Translations under genes and position numbers: made by a program
Shown here: positions 21,223 to 32,749 of the stretch, in pieces
Position numbering within the stretch: position 1 is the first letter of the stretch
Layout: every line of letters starts with the position of its first letter
DNA from: Persicaria tinctoria
Taxonomy: Eukaryota; Streptophyta; Magnoliopsida; Caryophyllales; Polygonaceae
Direction: 5' to 3'
DNA length: 64,000 nt
Assembly (NCBI GenBank): GCA_037127255.1
Contig: JBANSL010000010.1
Coordinates: 32,361,120 to 32,425,119 of the forward strand
Notes under the pieces: model-generated
What the model was told of the DNA's origin: nothing
The model's input: the letters and a program-made list of their open reading frames with translations, nothing else
Database searches by the model: none

Positions 21223-22953
21223 ATGGCTCTCAAATCAAAGAAAGCCTCCACACCCAAACGTCTTGGCGCCACCCCCAAGGGACGCCAGGCTACTGCTACT
21301 TCTCCTCAACCAGAACCCACTCCACAAGCAATCGTCCCAGCTACTGTCCAGAGGCCATCGCTGAGAGTACGACTACAGTAACCAAGAGTTCTCGGAAGCG
21401 CTCAGCAAAGAAACCTCTCAGTGCTAAACAAAAAGAGAAAAAGAAAATCATTGTTGAGGAGGTGGATGAAGAGGAAGAAGAGGATGATCTAGATGCAATC
21501 TTGGAACGAGATGCTGCCAAGGAAGCCGAGGAAGAAGCTCTGAGAAAGAGAAAGGTCGAGGAAGAGGCCGAGCTAGCGAGGAAATTGGCCGAGGAGGAGG
21601 CCGAAAGAATTCGAAAAGAGGCCGAGAAGGAGGTTCCCACTGAGGAGGAACCAGAGGAGGAAGAAGAGGAGGACGACGAGACCGGAGATGACAAAGATGC
21701 TGAAGGAGACAACGCTGAAGGGTCCGCTGAGGACTCAGGGTCTGAGGACGAGGAGGAAGAGGAGCTAGAACATGTTGCCTCTCCTTCTCCTTCTCCTCCT
21801 CCCCCGTCTCCAAAGAAGCGGAAAGCCCCAACAGCTGTCAAGCCTCCATCTCCCAAGCTTACCAAGAAGGGCACTCTTAGAAGTCTTGAGGCGCCTGCCA
21901 AGAGGACTGCTCCCACACTTGCTCGCAGAAAGAATGCTGATCCACCTGCCTACATCCAGGTAAACCAATCCTTACCATCTTCATGGTTTGAAAATGCTGA
22001 AACGACTAGAAAGTGGGTAGATGAGTTTCGAACTCGTAAGATTTGCTGTTCTGATTTTTTAGATCTTGCGTTCTTTGAAGCTTTGAATTTATCATGCATC
22101 TCTCTACTCAAACAATCCCCTGCCTGGACCCTTCTCAACCTTGAAGATATCTACTATCCCCAACTTACCCGCCTGTTCTACATGAACCTAAAAGCCAAAC
22201 ACAATGCCGACGGTTAGTCTTTGGAATCCATCGTCAAGGGGGTTAGAATCTCTTTCAACTCCATTGACTTTGCTGATTTCCTTGGCCTGCCTAGACCTTG
22301 TCCACCCTCTCCTGAAAACCCTACAAAAGAATAATGCATAGCCCTTGCCCGATCCAAATATCTCCTACCCGAAGCATCCAACAACACCTTAAAGCAGCTC
22401 ACCCACTCATCCATTACCCTAGAGGCAAAGATTATTTTTAACATCATTGTGCGTTGCCTCTTACCCCGTCTAAACTCTGGCTCTCTCCTTACCGATAATG
22501 TCATGATCCTTCTATACCGCATCTTAAACGGCCTTGATCTTGATCTGGCCAACACTATCCTTGGATCCATGGCTCACGCTAGAAAAGCCAGAAAAGGAAC
22601 TCCCCTCCCCTTTGCCACCCCTTTGACCCATATCTTCAAAGCTTCTGGAATCAATTTCAAAAATGAAGAACAACATCGTCATATGGGTAAGTTCGACTCC
22701 AAGAGCTTTGAAAAGATAGGTATCACTCGGTCCCCCCCAAGGGACTTGGAGTCTTGCCTCTCCTTCAAAAGCTCTTCCCACTGCCTCATCCGTTGATGAA
22801 CACATAGAAAACCTGGAGTTGGGCTTGGAGGAAGTTCGCCTGGATATCAAGGAGCTGCACGTGGAGTTTATGACGGAGATGAGCGGGGTGTCCAAGTTGC
22901 TTCCGGGTCTAAGGTCGCTGCTCACGGAAGATGCTCCGGACGAGGAAGCTTAA
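21223..22953 (+). pseudogene. SIRE third ORF (envelope-position, plant transposon protein domain)
   Basis: SIRE elements carry an extra ORF downstream of pol, often called env-like because of its position; its function is unproven. Here the ATG at 21223 opens a basic Ala/Pro/Lys-rich start that soon needs a frame change near 21350. A very acidic, Glu-rich helical stretch follows (EEEAELARKLAEEEAERIRK), then a Ser/Pro block. A globular part has RKWVDEFRTRKICCSDFLDL and YPQLTRLFYMNL, matching the putative plant transposon protein domain. TAG at 22215 and TAA at 22332 interrupt it, and a shift near 22735 leads to the C-terminal helix (ENLELGLEEVRLDIKELHVE) ending at TAA 22951. No signal peptide or clear transmembrane segment is seen. 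It is a pseudogene. Confidence 0.8.
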
Positions 22954-23278
22954 CCCTATCCTACCCTACCCTAACCCCGAATCTGAAACATTGCTGGTTT
23001 TTTTATACTGTTTCAAAACTTTTGGTGACTGTTTTACCTCCTCCCTTTGTTGAAAGACAAAAAGTGGGAGATGATCTGCTTTGGTTTAGACTTTGAAAAC
23101 TTTTTTTTAACTGCTATGAAGGTCTTGGAAGACCTTGTTTTGTTTTTAGTTGGATGTCTTTCACGTTTTAAAATTTTGATCCAACATTCGTCTAACCCAT
23201 GTAGGTACTTAGTCCGATGCTGCTTATATTATATATGTTCGACTAAGTTCCAGGGATGCACAGGTTTTGTCTTTCATC

Positions 23279-23289
23279 AAGGGGGAGAC
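23279..23289 (+). other. SIRE polypurine tract
   Basis: aagggggagac lies directly before the 3' LTR, the plus-strand primer site. Confidence 0.9.
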
Positions 23290-24347
23290 TGATAACTCCA
23301 CTTCCTTGATGAAAATCGGAATAAGTTTCAAAGGCTTTGACAGTCTGTTTGCGTCAAAGGTCTTGAAGCTTCAGCAGTGTTGATGAAACACAAAACCTGT
23401 TCTTCATGATATTATGTTCGAATATTATTATATATTATTATATGCTTCCAGATATTATTATATATATTCACTAACTTTTTAGGAAGCTTTATGAATTATA
23501 TCTTTTTCCTTAAGCGCTCAAAGCTGAGAAGAATCAAATCGTGATCATGGCTTCAGAGTTTCCAAAGATAGAAGATTGTGAATAATCCATCCTAGGCCAT
23601 GATCTGCTATAGCCGTTGGTGGAGATCATTGGCGTCGATTTGCTCTCTATAAAGAAAAGGAAGAAGAAGACAACCATACACATTCGTTGAACACAAACAT
23701 TCATACACTCAAGCCCTCAAGCGAGATCTGTCTTCTTCGTGTGCTCTCTGCTAGTTCTTAAGAGTTTGTTATTTCATTTCAAAGCATTTGAGAGTTACAC
23801 AGTGAGCTTATAGGATATATTTCGTGATAGTGTTATACTCGAGAGTTTGTAACTCGGGAAGTGAACACTAGGCGATTGATTCACTAAGTGTAAGAGGATT
23901 GTACTAGATAGCATAGAGAGGTGGAGCTCTTCTAGATTGGTCTAGGACTCCAAGGGAACGTGAGTTGACTAGATTGCAATTGTATAGGAGAGAGCCTTCT
24001 TGGTGAGCTATTAGGATCCTAAGTCTTGTGAATCAATAAAAGCCGGTTGAATCCTAGGGTTGTGGAAGAACCTTAGGCGGGGACGTAGGCCAAGTTCGTG
24101 CCGAACCTCGTAAACAATTCATCGAGTCCTTTATTTACTGCTTTACCTTATTTCCGCACTTGGTTCGAATCGTTTAACTTTGTGATAATGTTTTCAGAGA
24201 AAAGACTAAGTCTAATCTCAAAAGGTTTTGCACGAGCTTCAAAAGTCTTGAGACTATCTGCGAAAAACTGGCATACTCTATTCACCCCCCCCCCCCCCCC
24301 TTCTAGAGTATCTTTACATTACTTTCTTTTACATTATCGAACCTTCA
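23290..24347 (+). repeat. SIRE 3' LTR
   Basis: 1058 bp, TGATAACTCC to ACCTTCA, colinear with 14591-15646. The poly-C run here is longer (24286-24300). Confidence 0.95.
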
Positions 24348-24352
24348 GATAG
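24348..24352. repeat. SIRE target-site duplication, right copy
   Basis: gatag follows the 3' LTR, matching 14586-14590. It is also the start of a 27-bp unit present twice (24348 and 24375). Confidence 0.85.
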
Positions 24353-24480
24353 AAATATATCTAATCCTAAATAAGATAGAAATATATCTAATCCTAAATA
24401 AGAGAGAAAATAAAATCCTGGGGAATGTCATGTGGTTTGTGTGACACTCCAATCTACTGTTTGCACGTAATATGTCTTGC
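24353..24480. other. Continuation of AT-rich target DNA
   Basis: Words such as atatatctaatcctaaataa repeat with a 27-bp period, like the DNA left of the SIRE element. No gene. Confidence 0.5.
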
Positions 24481-25300
24481 ATTCTTCCCGTTATCCAACA
24501 TTCCCTAAATTAGGAACTCGATCTCCTTTATATCAGAAAATGTGCCTTGTTGGAATGAAATTTATTTCTAACATGCCAAATAGCCCCCTAGGAAACACTA
24601 AGAAGACACATCTCCTTAGTGGTTAGACGGGCAAAAGGGCTCCTTTAGGCGTTCTTGGATAGGGAAGTCTCTCATCCGATTTTTCTATAAGATTTCATAA
24701 AATTTGTTCATGTGACTATTTGATCGTGTCACGGGTGGGCATTCAAGGAAAAGGTTATTGTCATTCTCACACTGCACCCCACAAATGACTACTCGTTTGG
24801 CATGTGGATACTGACATTGTGATAAGCGCTCAGTCTCTCTCAAGTCTCAACAGAGTTTCCATAAGAAAGATTTTATTTTTGGTTGGACATCAATTTTCCA
24901 TAGCCAAGAACTAACATGTGTTTCATTATAAAACTAGGTCGTTAGCTGTTTCATAGCGCTTGTTGTCGTAAACCACCATGTCTATCCATCCACTGGTATA
25001 GCCTATCATCGACCATTATATTTGGAATAAAACTGTTCTTCACTTCTTCTGCTATGTGGTTTGGTAGGACCCTTAGCAGTTTACCAACATTCCACGTACC
25101 ATTCACATGTATGTATTCAACTGCTTTTTCATCACGAATACCAATATATTGTTGCGTAAACTTAGCAATTAAAGGTACATGATGTAACCATCTATCCGTC
25201 AAAATTTTTATCATTTCCCCATTCCCTACGTTTCAAATAAGGTCTTTCTTAAATTGAGTCATGAGTGTTAACTGTCTTCCCCATTACTAGGAGGCATTAC
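24480..25300 (-). pseudogene. LINE ORF2 fragment, 3' part
   Basis: C-terminal part of a LINE ORF2. The segment around 24950-25214 (LTDRWLHHVPLIAKFTQQYIG, GTWNVGKLLRVLPNHIAEEV, DRLYQWM) aligns with the region after RT in the 3.5 kb LINE (DNKTWDKEKLQEQLQNILP, VDRLYWKW). Further along, near 24550-24600, AIWHVRNKFHSNKAHF parallels GIWYFRNKTLFDK. The RNase H domain is lost and no poly-A tail remains. The piece ends at the left target duplication of the LTR element and resumes at 27574. Several stops make it a relic. Confidence 0.75.
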
Positions 25301-25545
25301 TGTAAGTGCATAAATCTGCACCTCCTTCCTTCTCGGCATCGATCGATCACCTGCATAGAAGGAGAGGAAGAGGCGGGGCTCGCTCCCCTGGAGGAGCCTC
25401 CGACGCTCAAGTCAGAGTGTGTCGGCTAGTCCAGAAGCCCCCCTAACCCTAGTAGAACACCCGAATATATAGTGAGGATTAGGGTTCACCTGGTAAAGGA
25501 CGATTATGCCCCTGGAAATCTTATGGAGTTACTTTTGCTCTATCA
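25301..25545 (-). repeat. TRIM-like LTR, left copy (3' LTR)
   Basis: A 245-bp direct repeat of 27311-27573, ending with the TGATAG terminus on the minus strand. Confidence 0.88.
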
Positions 25546-25679
25546 ATTGCCCCTCGGATTTCCTTATCACGATCTCGTTTGAATTTTATTTATGATTGAC
25601 AATTTGATGGTTTTCGTTACGGTTGAGCGTTTCATCTTAAATGACATGCTTATTGCTTGATTTTGACTTTTGCTGGCCC

Positions 25680-26060
25680 TTAACGGGGTTATTATGGCTT
25701 AAAATTGGTTTTAAGTGGTCGTAAGTGATGATTCTTTGGCCATAAGCGGCGCTCGATTGACCTTAAGTGGCGTTCTGTTGGCATGAAATTGGCGATTTGT
25801 TGGCCTTAAATGGCGTACTTGTGGCCTGAAATCGGCGATTTTTTGACCTTAAGTGGCGTTCTCGTAGCCTGAAATCGGCGATCTTTTGGCCTTGAGTGGC
25901 ATTCTCGTGGCCTGAAATCGGCGATCTTTTGGCCTTAAGTGGCGTTCTTGTGGCCTGAAATCGGTGATCTTTTGACCATGAGTGACGATTCGTTGGCCAT
26001 GAGTGACGATTCGTTGGCCATGAGTGGCGATTCTTTGGTCATGAGTGGCGATTCTTTAAT
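25680..26060. repeat. Tandem repeats inside the TRIM-like element
   Basis: Roughly 46-bp units of the form ggcctgaaatcggcgatctt followed by ttggccttaagtggcgttct repeat several times from about 25790 to 25975. They change into four 21-bp units (accatgagtgacgattcgtt type) at about 25976-26060. The shared words tggcgatt and ttggcc suggest the short units arose from the long ones. Confidence 0.85.
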
Positions 26061-27310
26061 TATTTTTCAGGGCTTTGATATAATGTTGTTATATATATAT
26101 AGACGTGCATATAAACATTTCAAGAAACTATATGTCATTGACTAAAGCTAGGAGTCAAGATGCAATTAACCATCCAATATGATTAACTAAAGAGCAAACT
26201 TTTCATCAAAATAGGACATAAAGAACTTAGCTTTTGAGTCTCGTATGCAGGACCGGTCGGGCGCGATACGTTGCACTTCCAAAATAGATATCTTGATTTA
26301 TGATAGTTGTGCCTTTTTCCGCAATTATCTTCAATGCATAGACTGAGCTGCAATTTCCAAGAACTTTGGGCTAATTTCGTAATTAATCCAGATTTGCAAA
26401 GTAATCGTCTTCTTCTTAGGGTTGGCATTGAGCGGCGGCGCTGGATCCTGAAACTGACTTCGAGTCTTCTCTCCAGATCCGAAGGCCAACAACTCCACCG
26501 TTGTTTCAATGGCGGGCATCAATGGCGGGCGAGAGCTGATCTCGAAGCTGCGTCCTCGACCATCGTCTAGCTTCTGGCCTCGATCTCGACGGCGGTAAAG
26601 GATCCCTATTGGTGGATTTGAGTGTGTCTTCGGTGTGGGGCGGTGGTGCGACAAACGGCTCAGACGCGGGCTGGCCCGCTGTTGGCACTACGGTGCGCTT
26701 GAGTGATAGCTTTAGCCAGTGGAAACGATAATCAAGGCCGACGACCGGTAGCGCTTTCGATGCTCAGTGAAAAGAGATGCTCGATGATGGAGATGCGGCA
26801 GCGCCGATGATGAGACGGAAGTGGGAGTTGTGGAGGATGGGCGACTTTTCGATGTCGGAATCGTCGTTGAGGAGGTCACCAGATCTGCTTCATTCTCTAC
26901 ACTTCCTTCTTTTTTCAGATTCGATTGGAGGATCTCCGGTGAACCGGGCAAGGAGCGGTGGTGGTCCGACGTGCTCATGAGCTCTCGACAAAGCTTCGTA
27001 GCGAGAGGGCGAAGCGATCTCCATGGATGATTAATTGGTTGATGTTTTCCTCGGCGTCACTGAGAGGGAGATGGCGAGAGGGCGAAGCGATCTTCTGTTG
27101 ATCTGATGAGCCGCAGCGCCCTCTGCCTTGTGGTCCGAAGCCGGCGGCGCCCTATCCCCTAGGGTTTGTGGGTGAAGGCTAGGGTTTGTGGGTGAAGGCT
27201 GAGCATTCATCGGTTCGCCGTCGCCATCAACGGTCGACTTTTTGTTGCTCTGTAGATTGGGAGATCCGATCTCATGGCTTTTTGATCGAATTCCCACAGA
27301 CGACGCCAAA
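26061..27310. other. TRIM-like element interior, no gene recognised
   Basis: GC-rich sequence with overlapping short frames on both strands, rich in Ser, Pro and Arg. None resembles gag, pol or a captured host gene that I can name. The phrase agggtttgtgggtgaaggct occurs twice in tandem near 27162-27200. Confidence 0.5.
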
Positions 27311-27573
27311 TGTAAGTGCACAAATCTGTGCCTCTTTCTTTCTTGGCGTCGATCGATCACCTGCATAGAAGGAGAGGAAGAGGCGGGGCTCTCTCCCCCG
27401 GAGGAGCCTCCGACGCTCAAGTCAGAGTGTGTCGGCTGGTCCAGAAGCCCCCCTAACCCTAGTAGAACACCCGAATATATAGTGAGGATTAGGGTTTTTT
27501 TATTAGGGTTCACCTGGTAAAGGACGATTATGCCCATGCATGGACATCTTATGGAATTACTTTTGCTCTATCA
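27311..27573 (-). repeat. TRIM-like LTR, right copy (5' LTR)
   Basis: 263 bp; differs from the left copy mainly by a short insertion around 27493-27506 and a few bases near 27535. Confidence 0.88.
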
Positions 27574-28680
27574 ATTACCTTTTTGTTTATAACAGAGAAG
27601 TGAGGTGCCACGCAGGCACTTGTTTGCAACCACTCTAACTCAAATGTTCATTGGTTCCGCTAGGATTTTTCAAAACAGTTTCATCTGCAGTGCCTTGTTC
27701 ATTTCCTTTGATTTTATAATTCCTATCCCTCCTTTATGTTTTGGTGTACATACTTTATCCCACCTATTCAGAGGTGTATGGATCAAATCTTTGTTCCAAA
27801 AGAACGGTTTGTTTATTTGATCTAGTTCCTTATGAATGGATGTTGGGAGCAGGAAACTTTGCATGGTATAGTTTGGTTTCACCATCAGGTTTGCTCGAAT
27901 AAGTACCGCTCTCCCTTCTTGAGATAAGGAGTTAGCTCTCCATTTTGTTAGCCGTTGTCTGGATTTTAGAATGATGTCGTAAATACAGTATTTAATTTTT
28001 TAACTCATCCATTAATAATAGGACAACCAAGATATTTTTCTAATGTTGTTGACGTCGATATTTGCAATATCTTTTGAATCTCCTCTTTGTTTTGTGGTGT
28101 TATTTTTAGGGTAGATTGAAAAGCTGACTTGTGAAAATTTACTTTTTGCATAGAGAATCTGCAATATTCACCAATTATGGTTTTGACTGTTTAATAGGAT
28201 ATGCGGCTTCCTTTGGCAAATATGATTATGTCATCCGCAAATGCTAGGAATGGTATACACGGGTCGTCTCAATGACACCGAAACCCAATCATATTATTCT
28301 CTTTTAACACTTTGTCTTGCATTTTTCTTGCCAGAATATCTGCAGTTAGGATAAAGAGATATGGAGATAGTGGGTCTCCTTGTTGGAGCCCTTGTTCAGG
28401 CTTGAAAATGTTTGTTGGATCATTGTTGACAAGAATTGAGTACGACACTCTTTCTACACATTTCTTAATCCATGCAACGAATTTGTCATGAAAGCCAAAC
28501 TTCAAGAGGATATTGAAAAGAAAATTTCACTCAACTCTATCATATGCTTTTTCAATGTCCAATTTAATGGCTACCCAACCTTCTCTTCTAGTTCTTGTCC
28601 TAAATGAGTGAAAGATCTCATGTGCAATGAGAACATTGTCTTGGATAGATCTGGCTGATGCAAACGTGCCTTATATAAGT
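27574..28680 (-). pseudogene. LINE ORF2 fragment, RT part
   Basis: Same relic LINE as 24480-25300. Order on the minus strand: QSARSIQDNVLIA and KLDIEKAYD-like words near 28540-28660; then FGFHDKFVAWIKKCVERVSYS, GLQQGDPLSPYLFILTADIL (28505-28269); a degenerate FADD region near 28230; and SIHKELDQINKPFFWNKDL with GGIGIIKSKEMNKALQMKL (27885-27670). These match the RT and post-RT segments of the 3.5 kb LINE. Stops and indels separate the pieces. The 5' end, with endonuclease and ORF1, is missing beyond about 28680. Confidence 0.85.
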
Positions 28681-28689
28681 CAATTAAGT

Positions 28690-28972
28690 GTTTTTTTTTA
28701 ATATTTATTGTGTGATTATAGAGCTAAGCACCAAGGTGAGTTTGATTTGGTGTATGAATTTATGGGGTGTAGGTTGATTTTGTGAAGTTTTTGGGTATCT
28801 TTAATGGTTGTTAATCAATGAAAATTGTATATGCTTTATAAATTTCCTGTTTTTATGATTTGAGAACTAGGGTGATGAGTTAAGGTTTATTCTAAGTAGG
28901 AAAGAAGCCTATATGTTGGGATCGGAACTTGCAAACTTTTCACTATAAGAGCTCATATTGGAGGTGGGCAAT
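28690..28972. other. Junction DNA with a possible LINE tail
   Basis: A T8 run is followed by tagagctaagcacc, which resembles the 3' end of the 3.5 kb LINE just inside its poly-A tail (catagagctaagcac at 3529-3543). It may be the extreme 3' end of another LINE copy. Nothing else is recognised. Confidence 0.3.
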
Positions 28973-30220
28973 TGATAGAGCATATTTAGTGTTGCATAAT
29001 AGATTGCATTTAGCATAGTTTAGGTGTGAATATTGCATTTATTTAGTTGAATTTGCATTTTCACTTGTTGAGTTAGAAGAGGCGGAATCTACATGATTTT
29101 ATGGTTTATTTCAGGAAAAGTAGATTGGAGGTGAAATGATAGTGAAAAGAGTGGAAACAAGTTAAAGAAGTACTTAGGAGCCGCTGGAGACAAAGAGGAA
29201 GAAGCTCGAAAGAATCGCAGGCCGCCCCGTAGTATCTCTGGCCGTCCCGCGGATCGAATGAAGAAACGGAGGAATTCGCTGACCGCCAGCCGCCCCGCGG
29301 CCTGGCCTGGCCGCCCCGCGACCCGTGCAGAAGCTGAATATTAATTTCGGACTTTACTTAGGGTTTTTGTCTAACTTATTTTCGGCCGACTTTCTCTAGA
29401 CTATTTAAGGCTTTTCTAGTTATTCTTTCATTAACCTTATGCACTTTATTCCATTGTTGAGAGCACCGTTGAGCATGAGCAACTAAACTCTCAAGGTTTC
29501 GCCTACAGTTTGGATCTTTGATTATTGAATTGTGAGTTTCTTAATCTAGTTCTTATTCCTATTCCAATGTTTTGACTTCTTTGTGCTTAATTGCTTGAAT
29601 GTGTTTTATTCTCTCTGGCCTGATCAACTAGTTAAAGTAGATTCATTCAATTGCTAGGGTTTTGTAGATTCCTCGTAGCGAACCTTAACCCAAGTGGCAA
29701 TCATATCCCTTTAGGACTCGTAGGACTAATTGGATGTGTAGGAAGTTGAATACATGTTGAATATCGACTCGTAGCTTGATATTATGTGTACCTTGGTTAA
29801 TTCATAATCTTAATGCTATCTCTAGGTTGAATCTTAACCGTGTTAGGGTTATTTAGAGATAAGGGTTGCTAGGACTCGTAGAACTAGTAATTTACCTAAG
29901 ATCTGGACAAGGACATTGATAGGAAAAGACAGGAACTAGAGGCTGAAACAAGGATCGAATTTATCAATCGAAGTGATAAATTGTAGGTGAACCTATTTCT
30001 CTCCACTGAATTCTACAATCTATTTACTTTGTTTGCTTGCTTCCGCTTTGATAACAGGCATATCTTTTCACACCAAAAACCCCCATCTTCTTACTAGCGA
30101 TTAGAATTGATACTTGAATTGAATAGTTTTCCCTGTGGATCGATCTCTTGCTTACACACTATACTAGTTGTGAGTTTGAGTATTCTTTGGAAAGAACAAC
30201 GACAGGTTTTCCTCTTGTCA
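28973..30220 (+). mobile_element. Probable solo or 5' LTR of a gypsy element
   Basis: The block starts TGATAGAGCATATT right after ggaggtgggcaat, a polypurine-like tract. The same GGGCAAT-TGATAGAGCA junction occurs (minus strand) in the TRIM-like element. It ends cctcttgtca, giving TG...CA termini over 1248 bp. A GC-rich core at about 29215-29330 repeats ggccgccccgcgg-like words, as in the LTRs of some plant gypsy elements. No second copy or target duplication was found, so the ends are tentative. Confidence 0.45.
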
Positions 30221-30237
30221 AATTTGTCCCAGCAGCG

Positions 30238-30480
30238 GATGTCCCAGCGCCAGGACGTGATGTGGGACCACAACCAGCAGCTGTACGTGGAGGTCAGCGA
30301 CATTCGTCGAGATGTACGTGACTTGACTTCCCACCTGGAGGAGGTCTTTGAGAGCCAGGCGGCGATCCAACGGATGCAGGAGCAGATATGGCAGAGGCAA
30401 GAGGACTTCTATCGATTCGCCTATCCACAGTTCCCAACATATCCGCCGCCTCTGCCGCCTCCACCACCTCAGCAGTGAGC
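30238..30480 (+). pseudogene. C-terminal remnant of a gypsy ORF (coiled-coil, proline tail)
   Basis: About 80 residues: SDIRRDVRDLTSHLEEVFES and MQEQIWQRQEDFYRFAYPQF, then a poly-Pro end and stop. It is followed at 30547 by gaggacaatgtcagaactaa and gtgtgggggag. The minus-strand relic ending at 12755 has the same order: helical tail, stop, then a gacaatgc...aagtgtgg motif. This is probably the 3' end of the equivalent Athila-like ORF, with the upstream part lost. Confidence 0.5.
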
Positions 30481-32600
30481 ATGTCAGTTGTTTCTTTTCT
30501 TTTCCCTTTTATTTTGATTTTGATGTTTTTGTTCTCTTTTCTGCATTGAGGACAATGTCAGAACTAAGTGTGGGGGAGAAGACTTGCAAACTCTCTGTAT
30601 TTTGGTTCTAATTTGCACTGCATTTTAAGTTTTAAGGTTGCATGTTTATTTCTATTGGCTGTATGCATAGTTAGTTTCTACCATTATTTCTTATTCTAAA
30701 AAAAATGAAAAAAAAAACAGTTTTAGTTCTTGCATTATTAGGAATAGGTCTTATTTCTCCATATGGATGCCATTTGTCCTCTATATTTTCTATTGAGATT
30801 TATGCCCCATGATGTGCTTGGATTGTTGAAGCCTTTGATATATGTTTTCTATACTATTTGGTAGGCATGATTGATTAATAATTGAGCACATAAAATCTTG
30901 AATTTTTGGGTTATCTTGAAGTTCTAGACATGACCTGGTGAGCTTATTTTGGCCTATTCAGGACTACACTTTATTTAGTCCTCTTGCTTGTTGTGTGTAC
31001 TCTCTTCAATTACTTCCTCGTTGACTTGCATTGAGATATCTTGTTCAAGGCTGGAAATTATGATTTCTGCACATGACTTAAACATGATTGAGGCACCTTT
31101 ATTAGCCCTATTTGACTCTATTCCCACCCTACATATTATCCTCTGCTTGAAACCAGTTTGAGCCTAATTGCCTATTCTTTTATAGCTCCACAAGATTTTT
31201 CCATAGCCAATGATAGCCTGAGCCCATCCGGGAATTTAGGAATAGTTGGTGAATATCTATAGTGTGGATTATGGTTTGTAGTGGTGGATGGTATGTTGGA
31301 GGTGTATTATTGAGATGTTTGATTCTTGCTAGCGTATTTATTACTTGGGGCCTAAGGAGGATAAAATTCACTTAGGGGCAAAAGTCAAGGAAAATCATCT
31401 GATATAGCATGAATGAAAGAAAAGAAAAAAAAAGAAAAAAAAGAAAAAAAAAAGAAAAAAGAAAAGAAAAAAGGAATGAGTTGAGTATGGTTTCTAAAGT
31501 TTTATGATTGAGATTGGTGTTGTTTGGCATTATAGTGATATGGTATGAGAAGTTTATGAGTGGTTTTATGATTTGGTAGCTTTCTTAGTTCCCGGATTAT
31601 GAGCACCACATGACCAAAATTGTTCCATACCTTATATGTTCTACCTTGGCCCCATTACAACCCAATTGAAAGACCTCGTGATTTTTGTTGTGTGTAGAGT
31701 CACCAGCGGTGGAGAGTTAGAACACTGGTGCAAGGTTCTTGTAGCTAAGTTTTTGAAGATTGAGTTTTTAGCGTAAACATTTAAACCTAAACACTTGAGC
31801 GAGAGTGAAACAACAATCGGCAAGCCTTACTAACTTAGCTGGTAGGATGGCATACAGTAATCAATAAGCCACCCCCCTCCCTTATTGTAATAGCCTAGCT
31901 ATCTACCTATAAACCAAAAAAATAGAGGTGACAATCGTTGACCCCCAAGGAAAAGAGCGTTGAGTCGACGCCTAAATCAATTATACTTGGAGTGGGTAAA
32001 GTATCCTTGATCAACCTAACTGACGATTTAGAATTCTTCACAAAATCGATCATGGCTTATAGGATATCATGCTTGGATCCCATGGTCTTACAACATCTCT
32101 CATTGATGAAAATATTGAATAGCATGATAACAAATGATTGGATGGTGGCAGTGGTGGAGGAAATGCTCACACTCTTTGAACTCATGGTTCCTATTGATTT
32201 GATGAGTTCGGAAACCGAGTTAGTGGTGTTGAACCTACAGTGGAAGTACTAAAAACATGCTCTCTTTTTTTAAGTAAAGAGGATTATTCGAAATCATTGT
32301 TGTGAATTTTTTTTAGTTTTAATGATGTTTTGCTCTTCCTCTAAGGACTTATGTGGATCAATGATGCTACTAATCGACTTTCATGTGTCAATGAAAATGT
32401 TGATCAAAGATTCGTTGAATTATATATTTTTATTTCTATGTTATTTCCAGCTCATAATTTTACTATTTGCACACCAAATTTTATTTTCTTTTTTCTTTTT
32501 ATAAAAAGTAAGTCTTGCTCCTGTTGAGTCACACATATGTGACTCGGGAAACAACAACAACAAAATATGAAGGACTAAGAGCACCTGTTTAAAGAAGAAA
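30481..32600 (+). other. Gypsy-like non-coding DNA, no gene recognised
   Basis: Sequence downstream of the aagtgtggggg motif, including an A/G-rich low-complexity tract at 31412-31475. A short frame at 31938-32252 has no recognisable domain. I see no RNA gene or regulatory site that can be supported. Confidence 0.45.
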
Positions 32601-32749
32601 AATAAGGAACTTAACAAAAAAATAATAAAGGAGGCAGATGTTTTATTAATGAATGATGTGATGAGTTTGCTACTAAGGAACCCTTAAAAACCAAAGAAAG
32701 AAAGAAGGTGGAAGGCATATGTGAGAGTGTTGAGAAAGCTTTTAATGAC

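Larger units (their letters stand above)
14591..24347 (+). mobile_element. Complete SIRE-type Ty1/copia retrotransposon
   Basis: A 9757-bp LTR element flanked by a 5-bp target duplication. Order: LTR, Met-tRNA primer-binding site, gag, pol (protease, integrase, RT, RNase H), a third ORF in envelope position, polypurine tract, LTR. The size, two-knuckle gag, in-frame stop between gag and pol, and extra 3' ORF are traits of the SIRE/Maximus lineage of plant copia. By-eye comparison of the LTRs gives about 45 differences over about 1057 bp (about 4%), so the copy is not recent. Frameshifts and stops in pol and the third ORF show it is no longer autonomous. Confidence 0.95.
25301..27573 (-). mobile_element. 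Non-autonomous LTR retrotransposon (TRIM/LARD-like)
   Basis: A 2273-bp element with two ~250-bp LTRs and a 5-bp target duplication attac (25296-25300 and 27574-27578), inserted in the LINE fragment. Read on the minus strand, the LTR begins TGATAGAGCAAAAG and ends CACTTACA. It is followed by TTTGGCGTCGTCTGTGGGAA, which resembles the TGGCGCCGTCTGTGGGAA primer site I know from plant gypsy-type elements. The tract GAGGGGCAAT precedes the other LTR as a polypurine tract. The 1.77 kb interior holds no gag or pol, only GC-rich short frames and tandem repeats, so it must use proteins supplied in trans. Confidence 0.87.

Noticed and set aside
21341..21916. 191-codon Ser-rich frame on the minus strand
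   Set aside because: It is the exact reverse shadow of the Glu-codon-rich stretch (GAG/GAA read as Ser/Leu) of the SIRE third ORF.
26061..27540. Several 60-170 codon frames on both strands inside the TRIM-like element
   Set aside because: They overlap one another, cross into the LTR, and show only Ser/Pro/Arg-rich composition. No gag, pol or host domain is visible.
31938..32252. 104-codon frame between gypsy pieces
   Set aside because: It starts from an ATG but has no recognisable motif. It lies in decayed element DNA, so it is not reported as a gene.
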